Assembly (NCBI GenBank): GCA_015061185.1
Contig: SUWZ01000014.1
Coordinates: 1-62,193 of the forward strand
Origin: Bacteroidales bacterium
GTDB lineage: Bacteria > Bacteroidota > Bacteroidia > Bacteroidales > Paludibacteraceae
Direction: 5' to 3'
Length of the DNA: 62,193 nucleotides
The notes under the pieces were generated by a model. The model had not been told where the DNA came from and did no database searches. It saw only the letters and a list, made by a program, of their open reading frames with translations. A program made the translations under genes and the position numbers. Positions 8,357 to 17,100 of this stretch are shown piece by piece; position 1 is the first letter of the stretch; each line of letters starts with the position of its first letter.

Positions 8357-8851
8357 ATGACAAAACAACAAGCCATACAATTGTTTGAAGAACGCAAAGT
8401 GCGTACTATTTGGGACGACGAGCATGAGAAATGGTATTTCTTTATCGTGGACGTGGTAGCAGTGCTGACGGAAAGCACTAATCCTCAAGCTTATTGGAGA
8501 AAGCTTAAACAACGTCTCACGGAAGAGGGAAATCAAACCGTGACAAACTGTCACGCTTTCAAAATGAAGGCAGCTGATGGTAAAATGCGCCTAACGGATG
8601 TTGCCGACCAAGAACAGTTGTTCCGTCTTATTCAATCCATTCCTTCGCCTAAGGCTGAGCCATTCAAACAATGGATGGCGCAAGTGGCAGCGCAACGCTT
8701 AGACCAAATGCAAGACCCGGAACTCTCTATTGATCAGGCTATAATGGATTATAAACGTTTTATCAATCAAAAAAATTTACTCTATGAACATAGAAACCCT
8801 CAGAGATTTTTGTCTCTCCCTTCCGCAAGTGACGGAGTATTTCCCGTTTGA
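8357..8851 (+). CDS. BRO-N family (phage antirepressor-like) protein, C-terminally truncated
   Basis: 164 residues. KVRTIWDDEHEKWYFFIVDVVAVLTES, YWRKLKQRL and IPSPKAEPFKQWMAQVAAQRLDQMQDPELSID are characteristic of the BRO N-terminal DNA-binding domain common in Bacteroidales. Relatives usually continue for roughly another 100 residues after the ELSID segment; here the frame diverges after DYKRF and ends inside the next gene. The last 20-odd residues are read out of frame across the yjbR start (68-bp overlap), so a deletion probably fused the two loci. DNA binding may remain; the C-terminal function is lost. Confidence 0.75.
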   Translation: MTKQQAIQLFEERKVRTIWDDEHEKWYFFIVDVVAVLTESTNPQAYWRKLKQRLTEEGNQTVTNCHAFKMKAADGKMRLTDVADQEQLFRLIQSIPSPKAEPFKQWMAQVAAQRLDQMQDPELSIDQAIMDYKRFINQKNLLYEHRNPQRFLSLPSASDGVFPV

Positions 8852-9167
8852 TGAGACCACATTGGCTTTTCGGGTGGGAGAGAAGATTTTTGCCATGTTG
8901 GATCTATACGATACTGAGTGGTTTGTGCTTAAATGTAATCCGGATTATGCTGTTTTGTTGCGAGACCATTATCCCGAAATTGCGCCGGCTTGGCACATGA
9001 ATAAGAAGTATTGGAACCAACTGAATATCTTTGGGTCGTTGAGCGACTCGCTGATTAAGACACTTGTCCGCCATAGTTACAACGAGGTGATTGCTAAAAT
9101 GAGCCAACGCAAAAGAGCTGAGCTGATGGTTGCTTCATTGGAGTGCGATGTTGAAGCCTACATTTGA
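8784..9167 (+). CDS. MmcQ/YjbR family DNA-binding-like protein
   Basis: 127 residues of normal family length. RDFCLSLPQVTEYFPFDETTLAFRVGEKIFAML and PAWHMNKKYWNQLNI match the MmcQ/YjbR fold. The start overlaps the truncated BRO gene by 68 bases in another frame, which follows from the junction described there. The fold resembles the CyaY/YjbR group and DNA binding has been suggested; the cellular role is unknown. Confidence 0.85.
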   Translation: MNIETLRDFCLSLPQVTEYFPFDETTLAFRVGEKIFAMLDLYDTEWFVLKCNPDYAVLLRDHYPEIAPAWHMNKKYWNQLNIFGSLSDSLIKTLVRHSYNEVIAKMSQRKRAELMVASLECDVEAYI

Positions 9168-9217
9168 TTTATTGGTGTTGTGTTTATCTAAATTAAAAGT
9201 CATTTTAAATAATTTAC

Positions 9218-9225
9218 TACCTTTG
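9218..9225 (+). promoter_or_regulatory. -7 box of the epimerase-like gene
   Basis: TACCTTTG matches TAnnTTTG exactly, 30 bases before the ATG at 9255. Confidence 0.65.
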
Positions 9226-9254
9226 TTTTCGGTGTTACTTATCGGTATAAAAAC

Positions 9255-9890
9255 ATGAAAATAATTCTTACAGGAGCAACAGGTTATGTGGGTGAGGGCG
9301 TATTGCTCTCATTGTTACAAACTTCGGAAGTGGAAAAGGTTTTGTCTGTAAGCAGAATACCTTGCGAAGTTACGCATGAGAAATTGGAAGAGTACATCGT
9401 TTCGGACTTTATGGATTTGCCTGCAAATGACCCTAAATTACAAGGATATGATGCCTGTTTTTTCTGCGCCGGGAAAAGTAATATCGGCATGTCTAAGGAG
9501 GATTATTATCATCTTTCATACAAGATTACAATGCATTTTGCAGAGGCGATAGGAGCTAACTCTGAGTTTGTTTTTATCTATTTAAGCGGAGCCGGAACAA
9601 GTGATAAATCGTACCAATTTTGGTCGCAAACAAAGGCTAAAACAGAGCGTGATTTGATGGCCTATCCCTTTAAATCTGCATTTGGATTTCGTCCCGCAGG
9701 AATTAAACCGGTAAAGGGGCAAAAACGGTTGCAAGGGTGGGGGAAATATCATTGGCTCTTCACATGGATACCCGGTTTTTCCAACTCTGTTGAGGAGATA
9801 ACCCAAGCAATGATAAATGTTGTCCGAAATGGGTATCATAAATCTATTGTGGATGTGAAAGATATAAAATCCTTGGTTAACAGGAGTTGA
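9255..9890 (+). CDS. NAD(P)-binding epimerase-like protein (atypical SDR)
   Basis: 211 residues. GATGYVGEG at residues 7-15 is the Rossmann GxxGxxG loop of atypical short-chain dehydrogenases. YLSGAGTSDKS followed by FWSQTKAKTERDL corresponds to the active-site region; the usual YxxxK tyrosine is replaced by Trp while the Lys remains, as in some related epimerase-like proteins. FGFRPAGIKPVKG fits the substrate-binding segment. Substrate is unknown. It has its own promoter and is flanked by unrelated genes, so it is probably expressed alone. Confidence 0.75.
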   Translation: MKIILTGATGYVGEGVLLSLLQTSEVEKVLSVSRIPCEVTHEKLEEYIVSDFMDLPANDPKLQGYDACFFCAGKSNIGMSKEDYYHLSYKITMHFAEAIGANSEFVFIYLSGAGTSDKSYQFWSQTKAKTERDLMAYPFKSAFGFRPAGIKPVKGQKRLQGWGKYHWLFTWIPGFSNSVEEITQAMINVVRNGYHKSIVDVKDIKSLVNRS

Positions 9891-9912
9891 TGGTGACCTA
9901 TCCGTAAAAAAA

Positions 9913-9935
9913 AAGGAGTGTTGCCGGCACTCCTT
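9913..9935. terminator. Stem-loop after the epimerase-like gene, U-tract on the minus side
   Basis: AAGGAGTG and CACTCCTT form an 8-bp stem with a 7-base loop. A run of nine A precedes it and no T run follows, so as an intrinsic terminator it would act on leftward transcription although the adjacent genes run rightward. It may simply be a 3'-end stabilising hairpin. Confidence 0.45.
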
Positions 9936-10041
9936 AATCAATGAAAATTAGTAACCATGGAGAATTAGTGAGTTAAACTCTAAAAATAAAAAATTTAATA
10001 AATTTTAAATAGCTTCTAAATTATAGTTTATCAAAATCTTC

Positions 10042-10049
10042 TACCTTTG
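10042..10049 (+). promoter_or_regulatory. -7 box of yccF
   Basis: TACCTTTG precedes the ATG at 10077 by 27 bases. The box overlaps an upstream in-frame TTG, which argues against that TTG as the start. Confidence 0.7.
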
Positions 10050-10076
10050 CAAAAAAAAATTAAAAAATACAGAATT

Positions 10077-10451
10077 ATGCAGATTTTAGGTAATATAATA
10101 TGGATTGTGTGTGGCGGTTTTTTAACTGCGGCAGAATATTTTGTAGGAGCGATTGGATGCTTTTTGACTATTGTGGGGATTCCATTTGGAATTCAATTGA
10201 TAAAATTGGGTAAATTGGCTTTATTGCCATTTGGAAATGATGTCAATACAGCGGAGTCGGAGAGTAGTTGTCTCTCTACAATATTTAATCTTATTTGGCT
10301 TTTTACAGGTGGATTTGCAATTTGTTTGACTCATCTTTTATTTGGATTGCTATTGGCTATAACAATAGTAGGAATCCCTTTTGCAAAACAACATTTCAAG
10401 TTGATGAAATTGGCGTTTTTCCCATTTGGAAAGAAGATGGAGTTGAAATAA
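10077..10451 (+). CDS. YccF-domain inner-membrane protein
   Basis: About 124 residues, with two similar hydrophobic modules: ILGNIIWIVCGGFL..FLTIVGIPFGIQLIKLGKLALLPFG and TIFNLIWLFTGGFA..ITIVGIPFAKQHFKLMKLAFFPFG. This internal duplication with paired IVGIPF motifs is the hallmark of the YccF family. It is an integral membrane protein of unknown function. It has its own promoter and shares a bidirectional terminator with the convergent murA. Confidence 0.85.
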   Translation: MQILGNIIWIVCGGFLTAAEYFVGAIGCFLTIVGIPFGIQLIKLGKLALLPFGNDVNTAESESSCLSTIFNLIWLFTGGFAICLTHLLFGLLLAITIVGIPFAKQHFKLMKLAFFPFGKKMELK

Positions 10452-10470
10452 TAGGAGAGAAATAATAAAA

Positions 10471-10500
10471 AAAATAGGTTGTGAAAACACAACCTATTTT
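10471..10500. terminator. Bidirectional terminator between yccF and murA
   Basis: AAAATAGGTTGTG and CACAACCTATTTT form a perfect 13-bp stem with an AAAA loop, flanked by A and T runs on both sides, so it can end transcription from both converging genes. Confidence 0.9.
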
Positions 10501-10524
10501 TTTATGCAAATTTTCGGAATTCAA

Positions 10525-11832
10525 TTATTCAATTCTCATGATTCTTGCACCGATAGCATTCAACCGTTTGTCAATATCTTCGTAACCTCGGTCAATTTGT
10601 TCAATATTACTTATAGTGCTTGTACCATTTGCACTCATAGCTGCAATTAGAAGGGCAATACCGGCGCGAATATCTGGGGAGGACATGTTAGCAGGACGTA
10701 ACGAGGATTCATTGCCTAAACCAATAACGGTGGCCCTGTGAGGGTCGCATAAAATGATTTGAGCTCCCATGTCAATCAATTTATCCACGAAGAAAAGACG
10801 ACTTTCGAACATTTTTTGATGAATCAGCACGCTACCTCTTGCTTGTGTAGCCACAACTAAAAACACGCTCAAGAGGTCAGGTGTCAAACCCGGCCATGGA
10901 GCATCGGAAAAATGCATGATAGAGCCATCGATAAATGTATCAATCGTGTATCTTTCTTGCTTTGGAATGTAGATGTCATCACCTCTGCGTTCTAATTGAA
11001 TACCCAATTTTCTGAACGCATCCGGAATAAGTCCTAACTCATCATAACACACATTTTTGATAGTAATTTCCGACTTTGTCATGGCAGCCATTCCGATGAA
11101 ACTACCAATTTCAATCATATCCGGCAAAATAGCATGTTCGCATCCATGCAATTCATTAACTCCTTCAATAGAGAGCAAATTAGAGCCAATTCCTTCAATT
11201 TTAGCTCCCATTTTATTAAGCATTTTGCAGAGTTGCTGGATATAAGGTTCGCAAGCTGCATTGTAGATTGTGGTTTTTCCTTTCGCCAATACAGAAGTCA
11301 TGACGATATTGGCTGTACCTGTTACGGAGGCCTCGTCTAAGAGCATGTATGTCCCCTTAAGACCTTTGGTCTCTATTTTGTACAACTTTTGATCGCTGTC
11401 GTAAGTAAAGTTAGCTCCCAACTTTTGAATTCCAATAAAGTGAGTATCTAAACGTCTTCTTCCAATCTTGTCACCTCCCGGTTTTGGTATAACCGCTTTC
11501 CCAAAACGAGCAACCAATGGACCAACCAACATGACAGAACCTCTCAAAGAGGCACACTGTTTGTAAAATTCATTACTTTCCAAGTAATTTAGATTGATTT
11601 CTTTCGCACAAAAAGAGTAGCAACCTTTCCCATTTTGAGTAACCTTTACACCTAAATTTTTCAATAAATTGATTAAATTATTCACGTCCAATATATCAGG
11701 AATATTAGACATGGTAACCTCATCATCTGTCAATAACGTGGCACAAATTACCTCTAAAGCCTCATTTTTTGCTCCTTGAGGATAAATTTCACCTTTTAGG
11801 TGATGCCCCCCTTCTATCAAAAATTTTGCCAT
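10525..11832 (-). CDS. murA: UDP-N-acetylglucosamine 1-carboxyvinyltransferase
   Basis: 435 residues, normal family length. MurA transfers enolpyruvate from PEP to UDP-GlcNAc, the first committed step of peptidoglycan synthesis. The protein opens with a QGAKNEALEVI loop typical of MurA. The loop that carries the catalytic Cys (Cys115 in E. coli) reads KPGGDKIGRRRLDTHF, so the position is Asp121. Asp at this site is known to keep activity and to prevent covalent modification by fosfomycin. The gene follows the DUF4290 gene by 10 bases in the same direction and ends at a bidirectional terminator. Confidence 0.95.
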   Translation of the reverse strand: MAKFLIEGGHHLKGEIYPQGAKNEALEVICATLLTDDEVTMSNIPDILDVNNLINLLKNLGVKVTQNGKGCYSFCAKEINLNYLESNEFYKQCASLRGSVMLVGPLVARFGKAVIPKPGGDKIGRRRLDTHFIGIQKLGANFTYDSDQKLYKIETKGLKGTYMLLDEASVTGTANIVMTSVLAKGKTTIYNAACEPYIQQLCKMLNKMGAKIEGIGSNLLSIEGVNELHGCEHAILPDMIEIGSFIGMAAMTKSEITIKNVCYDELGLIPDAFRKLGIQLERRGDDIYIPKQERYTIDTFIDGSIMHFSDAPWPGLTPDLLSVFLVVATQARGSVLIHQKMFESRLFFVDKLIDMGAQIILCDPHRATVIGLGNESSLRPANMSSPDIRAGIALLIAAMSANGTSTISNIEQIDRGYEDIDKRLNAIGARIMRIE

Positions 11833-11842
11833 TCCTCTCTCT

Positions 11843-12439
11843 TTATCGATTTTTCTTTTTCTTTTTTGAGGTTTGATTTTGTTTCGGAGAGTTATCTTTA
11901 AACTCTTCTAAACGAGTGTCCGGAGCCAAAATAATTTGACCTTTGGAAAGATGTTTCAAATCATCTAAAATTTTCTGATCCTCGATTCCCCCTTTATTAA
12001 ATAATATATAGCACTTTTTCATGTAGTTAGCTATGCGCAACTCCAAATCTCGACGCATATCTTTATCTTCCATTTCAATCGCTTTTGCAATCATATCCAT
12101 AGTTGTTTTGCCATAGTGCATATATTGAATCTTTTTCGAAGAAGAATAAGGAACTTTGTCTGGATGATTCACCAGATTCTCTTTTTTAATCACTTCAAAA
12201 GGATAGTCAATATCCAATTTAAAATCAGACATTATAGCCAAGTGATCCCATAATATATGTTTAAGATTCTCCTCGTCTCTAAATTGAGGAAACTTATTAC
12301 CCATTGTTTTGATAATTGTTTGAGCGCAGAGCATTCTTTCTTCCCGATCTTCAATTGTTAAACAATGGTTTACCATGTTCTGAATGTTTCTACCATATTC
12401 AGGTAGAATCAATGCTTTCATTTGAGTGTTATAATCCAT
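11843..12439 (-). CDS. DUF4290 family protein
   Basis: 198 residues. MDYNTQMKALILPEYGRNIQNMV and the following helical region match DUF4290, a Bacteroidetes protein commonly located just before murA. It is soluble and helical and ends in a Lys-rich tail (KKKKKNR). Function is unknown; the conserved pairing with murA suggests a cell-envelope or growth role. The two form one minus-strand unit. Confidence 0.85.
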   Translation of the reverse strand: MDYNTQMKALILPEYGRNIQNMVNHCLTIEDREERMLCAQTIIKTMGNKFPQFRDEENLKHILWDHLAIMSDFKLDIDYPFEVIKKENLVNHPDKVPYSSSKKIQYMHYGKTTMDMIAKAIEMEDKDMRRDLELRIANYMKKCYILFNKGGIEDQKILDDLKHLSKGQIILAPDTRLEEFKDNSPKQNQTSKKKKKNR

Positions 12440-12756
12440 AAAATCAAGTAGAATATTTTTTACAGAAACTACATCTATTCTTCGACGACATGCGAACTTA
12501 ATTTAAGTATTACGCCTATAATCGTAACTATAAACCAAGTGGTAAAATCAATTGCTATCTATATTGAAGTTGTCCCAACAGAATTCATAGTGGTTACAAA
12601 AAAATAGCACTTTCAATAACCTTTAAAATAGTTTCTGAGACCTCTTTTCTAAAATTTCTGCTAAAATACAACAAAAAAACAATATAGAGCACCTTTTTTG
12701 TTGAAATATGCAAAAGTTTTTTCTTTTTTCTTATTATTTTTGTAGAGGTGAGTTTT

Positions 12757-12950
12757 AGAAGCCGTTTAAATTTTATTAAAAAAATATTTTAGAGTTTCAC
12801 TCTCTTATTATCGGCATCTTTGAGATTCTTTTTAATCTATTTTTATTATTCTTTTTTGATAATAGTCCACTATTAACGGCAAAAATAACAATAAAAATAA
12901 TCTTAAAAATCTCTCTCAAATATGCATGAAATATAATTTAAACAACTTCT
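12757..12950. repeat. MITE-A copy 1
   Basis: It starts AGAAGCCGTTTAAATTTTAT and ends with ATTTAAACAACTTCT, its imperfect inverted repeat. The interior carries blocks shared with all copies: TCTTATTATCGGCATCTTTG, TTTTTTGATAATAGTCCACT and AAAATCTCTCTCAAATATG. It has no coding capacity. It occupies the 720-base gap between DUF4290 and apbE together with a MITE-B copy; the first 300 bases of that gap (12440-12756) show only AT-rich sequence. Confidence 0.85.
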
Positions 12951-12992
12951 TATACATTCACAATTTTAAATTAAGAAAGTATAATTCGTGAG

Positions 12993-13137
12993 GTGATAAA
13001 CTTTTCGATATTTTTGACTTTGTGTGGCAATTTGCTGATTGTCAGTTGGTAATAGGGCTTACACTGCTCGCTTCTTTGTTCAGCAACTTGTTTGAAATAG
13101 ATTCAAAATTTCTTCGAAATAATTTATAGCTTCTCTT
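12993..13137 (-). repeat. Degenerate MITE-B copy, inverted orientation
   Basis: AGGTGATAAAC, then TTTGCTGATTGTCAGTTGG and CACTGCTCGCTTCTTTGTTC, match the reverse complement of the MITE-B copy at 43597-43797 in order, with gaps. It lies about 40 bases past MITE-A copy 1 and immediately upstream of apbE, so it may contribute to that gene's leader. Confidence 0.65.
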
Positions 13138-13160
13138 AAAGTGAACAACTGAAAGAATTT

Positions 13161-14174
13161 ATGAATAAAATTAATTGGCGTAGTTTATTATTATTGTTTT
13201 CAATCTGTTTCTTCTCTTTTCAGTGTACAGAAAAGAAGAGTTATTATGAAACTTCCGGATTTGTTTTTGGTACAACTTTTCATATTCTTTATGGAACCGA
13301 TAAAGGAGAGGTGGAATCTGTAGTTTTTGATTCTCTATTTTCTCTTATAAATCAATCGTTATCTCCATTTGAAGAGAGATCCATTATATCTCGTGTGAAT
13401 CGTTCGGAAGCGATGGAGGTAGATTCCTTTTTTTCGTGCGTTTTTTTGAAAGCACAAGAGATTTCAGAAGAAACAGAGGGGGCATTTGATATTACGGTAG
13501 CACCATTGGTGAATGCATGGGGTTTTGGTTTTAAACATTCTGATACCTTGTCTTCAACTCTTATAGATTCTTTGAAAGAGCTTGTAGGGTATGAAAAGGT
13601 TGCCTTGGTCGAAAATAAAGTGGTAAAACAAAATGGGAATCTGATGTTAGATGCATCTGCTATTGCCAAAGGTTATTCTTGTGATGTTGTGGCCAATTAC
13701 TTTGAGAAACAAGGTATTGATGATTTTATGATTGAGGTTGGTGGCGAGGTTGTTACCCGAGGTGTAAATTCTCGCGGAGAGGAGTGGGTGATAGGGATTA
13801 CACAACCGCGCGAAGAAAATTCGATCAGTACTCCCACACTACAAGATTGTATCTGTTTGGGTAATGGTGCGATGGCAACTTCCGGCAATTATCGTCAATT
13901 TTATTACAAAGATGGGAAACGTTATTCGCACACCATAAATCCCATAACAGGTTATCCAGTAGAACACAGTTTGCTGAGTGCAACTGTTTTGGCTGATGAT
14001 TGTATGACGGCTGATGCTTTAGCAACTGCTTTTATGGTGAAAGGTTTAGATTGGTCTTATTCCTACGTGGAAGGTCGTCCCAATTTGGCAGCTTATTTCA
14101 TCTACTCTGATGAGAAAGACTCATTGAAAGTTAAATACACTACCTCTTTCGAGAAATACCTAATCAAAAAGTAA
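13161..14174 (+). CDS. apbE: FAD:protein FMN transferase, ApbE family
   Basis: 337 residues. ApbE attaches FMN covalently to Thr in flavoproteins such as Nqr/Rnf subunits, on the periplasmic side. The N-terminus is a lipoprotein-like signal with Cys22. MLDASAIAKGYSCDVV, FMIEVGGEVVTRG, YSHTINPITGYPV and DDCMTADALATAFMV are diagnostic motifs for FAD binding and Mg2+ coordination. No Nqr/Rnf genes are nearby. The stop is two bases before the start of the hybrid regulator, so the two are probably co-transcribed, an unusual pairing. Confidence 0.92.
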   Translation: MNKINWRSLLLLFSICFFSFQCTEKKSYYETSGFVFGTTFHILYGTDKGEVESVVFDSLFSLINQSLSPFEERSIISRVNRSEAMEVDSFFSCVFLKAQEISEETEGAFDITVAPLVNAWGFGFKHSDTLSSTLIDSLKELVGYEKVALVENKVVKQNGNLMLDASAIAKGYSCDVVANYFEKQGIDDFMIEVGGEVVTRGVNSRGEEWVIGITQPREENSISTPTLQDCICLGNGAMATSGNYRQFYYKDGKRYSHTINPITGYPVEHSLLSATVLADDCMTADALATAFMVKGLDWSYSYVEGRPNLAAYFIYSDEKDSLKVKYTTSFEKYLIKK

Positions 14175-14176
14175 AG

Positions 14177-17100
14177 ATGAAACGAATTTTTTTAGAAATA
14201 ATATCCATTTTACTTTTTTGGACATGGGTGGCAGAGGCGCAAATACCTGTCTTTACAGAGAAATATTCTGTATTGTCCGGATTGTCACAAGATGCTATTT
14301 TAGACATTAAGAAAGACGAATCTGGATTTATTTGGTTTGCTTCGCGCGATGGACTAAGCAGATTTGATGGAAACTCATTTATGAATTTTAAAGCAAATTC
14401 AAAAGAGTTAGAAAGAAGTGTCAGTAACCAATTCCACTCGATAATCACAGATCAAAATGGATGTTTTTGGATATTGAATGATATTGGTCAGGTCCTGAGA
14501 TTCGATCCCAAAACGGAGCGATTCGAGCTCTATCCCTCTGCAGAAGAAAACAGAGGTGATAGCTATTTTTCTACAAAAGAGTTGGTACAACTTCCTGATG
14601 GTAAAATATGGATGATTGGCGATGGTAATGGAGCCATTCGGGTCGATATTGATGAATCCGGAATAGTTTCTTTGCTCTTTTTATGTGGAAATGATCAACA
14701 ACGAATAGGAAGTAAAGTCTCTTCCGTTTTTCAAGATTTAGATGGGCAGACATGGATTTTGACCAATCGCGGAGTAGCAATGATTGGTCAGGATAGCACC
14801 TTTTCAATGGTCTCTTTAGAGGATTCTGCATTATGCGTACACGCAGGCGGTATGGTTGAGATGGAACGAGAAATGTTGCTTGCAGCCTCAGAAGGACGCA
14901 TATATAGATACAATAAGAGTCAACGACGATTTACCTTATTTCAAACACCCTCAATGCAAGATTTAAAACGGATATTTCGTTTAGATTCAGAATATTGTTT
15001 GGTTGTTGGAGAGACAGAGTTATGGATTTTTAATTCGGAGCAAAGCGAGATTACATTAAAAGGTACAATTAAAGGAGGTATAGAATTGGCATGGCAAGAT
15101 GTCAATGGTGATGTTTGGTTGAAGCATGATGGCGGTCTCAATTATTCTTGTTATTATTCGGATAAAAATGTTCTGTCGCAACCCTATACATTTCGTTTTT
15201 CAGGAGATGGATTAGTTTCGATGGGAAAATTTTCCAGAGGAGGTAAGTGGAGTTTTTCGTTTGTTGATGAGCGAAATGTTTTATGGAGAATTCCGGATAA
15301 AAATTCCCAATGGTACGCTGGCAACAGTTCCAATAAACCCTATTTTTCCAAAAGCGATAAAATAATCTTTCCACCCGTTGTTCATGCCTCATACATGGAT
15401 ACCATGGGAGTATATTGGCTTACATCACATTCTGACGGAGTAGTCAAATGCGTATCAACCAATACATCATTTAAATTTTCGCAAAATGAGGTTTCCTCAA
15501 TCTATTCAGATAAAAATGAGGTGTTAAGCATGATGGAAGATGATAATCAAATCTTATGGGAAGCCTCTAATGATGGATATGTAAGATTATTTGATAAACA
15601 GGATAATTTGGTTGGGTATCTTTCTCCAACGGGAAAAATCACATCGCAAGGCGTTCGATTCGGTTTGATTACAGCAATGACACAAAGTAGAGATGGCACA
15701 TTGTGGTTAGGGGGCGAAAATCAACTCTTTTCATTGGAGCGAAAAGGAGTGGGAGAGTACCATATCACAAAGTGTCGTTCGTTTGAAGAGGAGTATGAAA
15801 TGACCAATTCACGCATTCGGGAGATTTTAGAAGATGGAAAGGGACGTATATGGTTGGCAACAGATGGTGCAGGTTTGCATCTGTTGCAAAAACAAGATAA
15901 TGGTTATCGGTTTATCCATAAAGAAAATCTGTTTCGTGATAACTATCCGCCAATAGTTGATCATACCAAAACACTATATGAAGATAGAAATCAAAATATA
16001 TGGGTAGGTTCAAGTGAAGGGCTGATTGTTTTCTCTTCCGAATTTTCTTCGCCGGAGGAGATACGATTCTTTTTCTATAATACAGAAAATGCTAATCTTA
16101 CCAATAGTAATATCAGTGATATATATGAAGATCGAAACGGTGTGTTGTGGTTTGCCTCTTTTGGAGGAGGATTATTCAAACTATCTAAAGAGTACACTTT
16201 GTTTGAGACTCCTGAATTCACTTCATATAGTTCGCAAAATAATCAATTTCCATCAGACTTGGTATTGGATATTATAGATGACGACAATGGGATTTTGTGG
16301 ATTGTGACGGAAGAAACCATTGTAAAATTTGATTCGGAAAGTCAAAAGGGCGATGCGGTAAGTCCGGTAATGGGATTGGAACGATTCGGATTTTTAGAGC
16401 ATAGTATTTTATTTCGAAAAAGCGGGCGAATGATTGTTGGAACGCGCATGGGACGCTATCAGTTTCTTCCCAATGAGGTAGTTCATACAGATTTCTGTCC
16501 CCAAATTGTATTTACAGGATTTTCACTCTATAATAAAGAGGTGAAAGTAGGAGAAAAAGATGCTCCGCTTAAACAGACTATAAATTATGAAAACGAGGTG
16601 GTTTTACAGCCTAACCAAGATGTATTTTCCATCAATTATTCGGCATTAGATTATCGTCATCCGGATGAGGTGAATTATTCCTATAAATTGGATAATTTTG
16701 AGGAGGACTGGAATTTTGTTGGAAATTCAAGGACAGCCACTTATACCAATTTACCACATGGAGAATACTATTTCCGTGTTCGTTCCACAAACAGCGAAGG
16801 AGTATGGTTTGAAAATGATCGGGTGATAAAAGTAGTTGTTTTGCCAACGTTCTGGCAAACAGGGTGGGCCTATTTGCTCTATTTTGTTCTGCTAATTTGT
16901 GCTGTGGCAATTGCAGTTTATCTCTATCGTTTAAGAACAAAAATGGAGTGGGATAAAGAGATGTCTGCATCGAAATTACAATTTTTCACAGATATTTCTC
17001 ACGAATTGCGTACCCCATTAACATTGATTGGAGCACCATTGGAACGAGTGTTGAATGAAGAAGAGATATCAGATGAAGTTCGAAAGCAGTTGGAAGTAGT

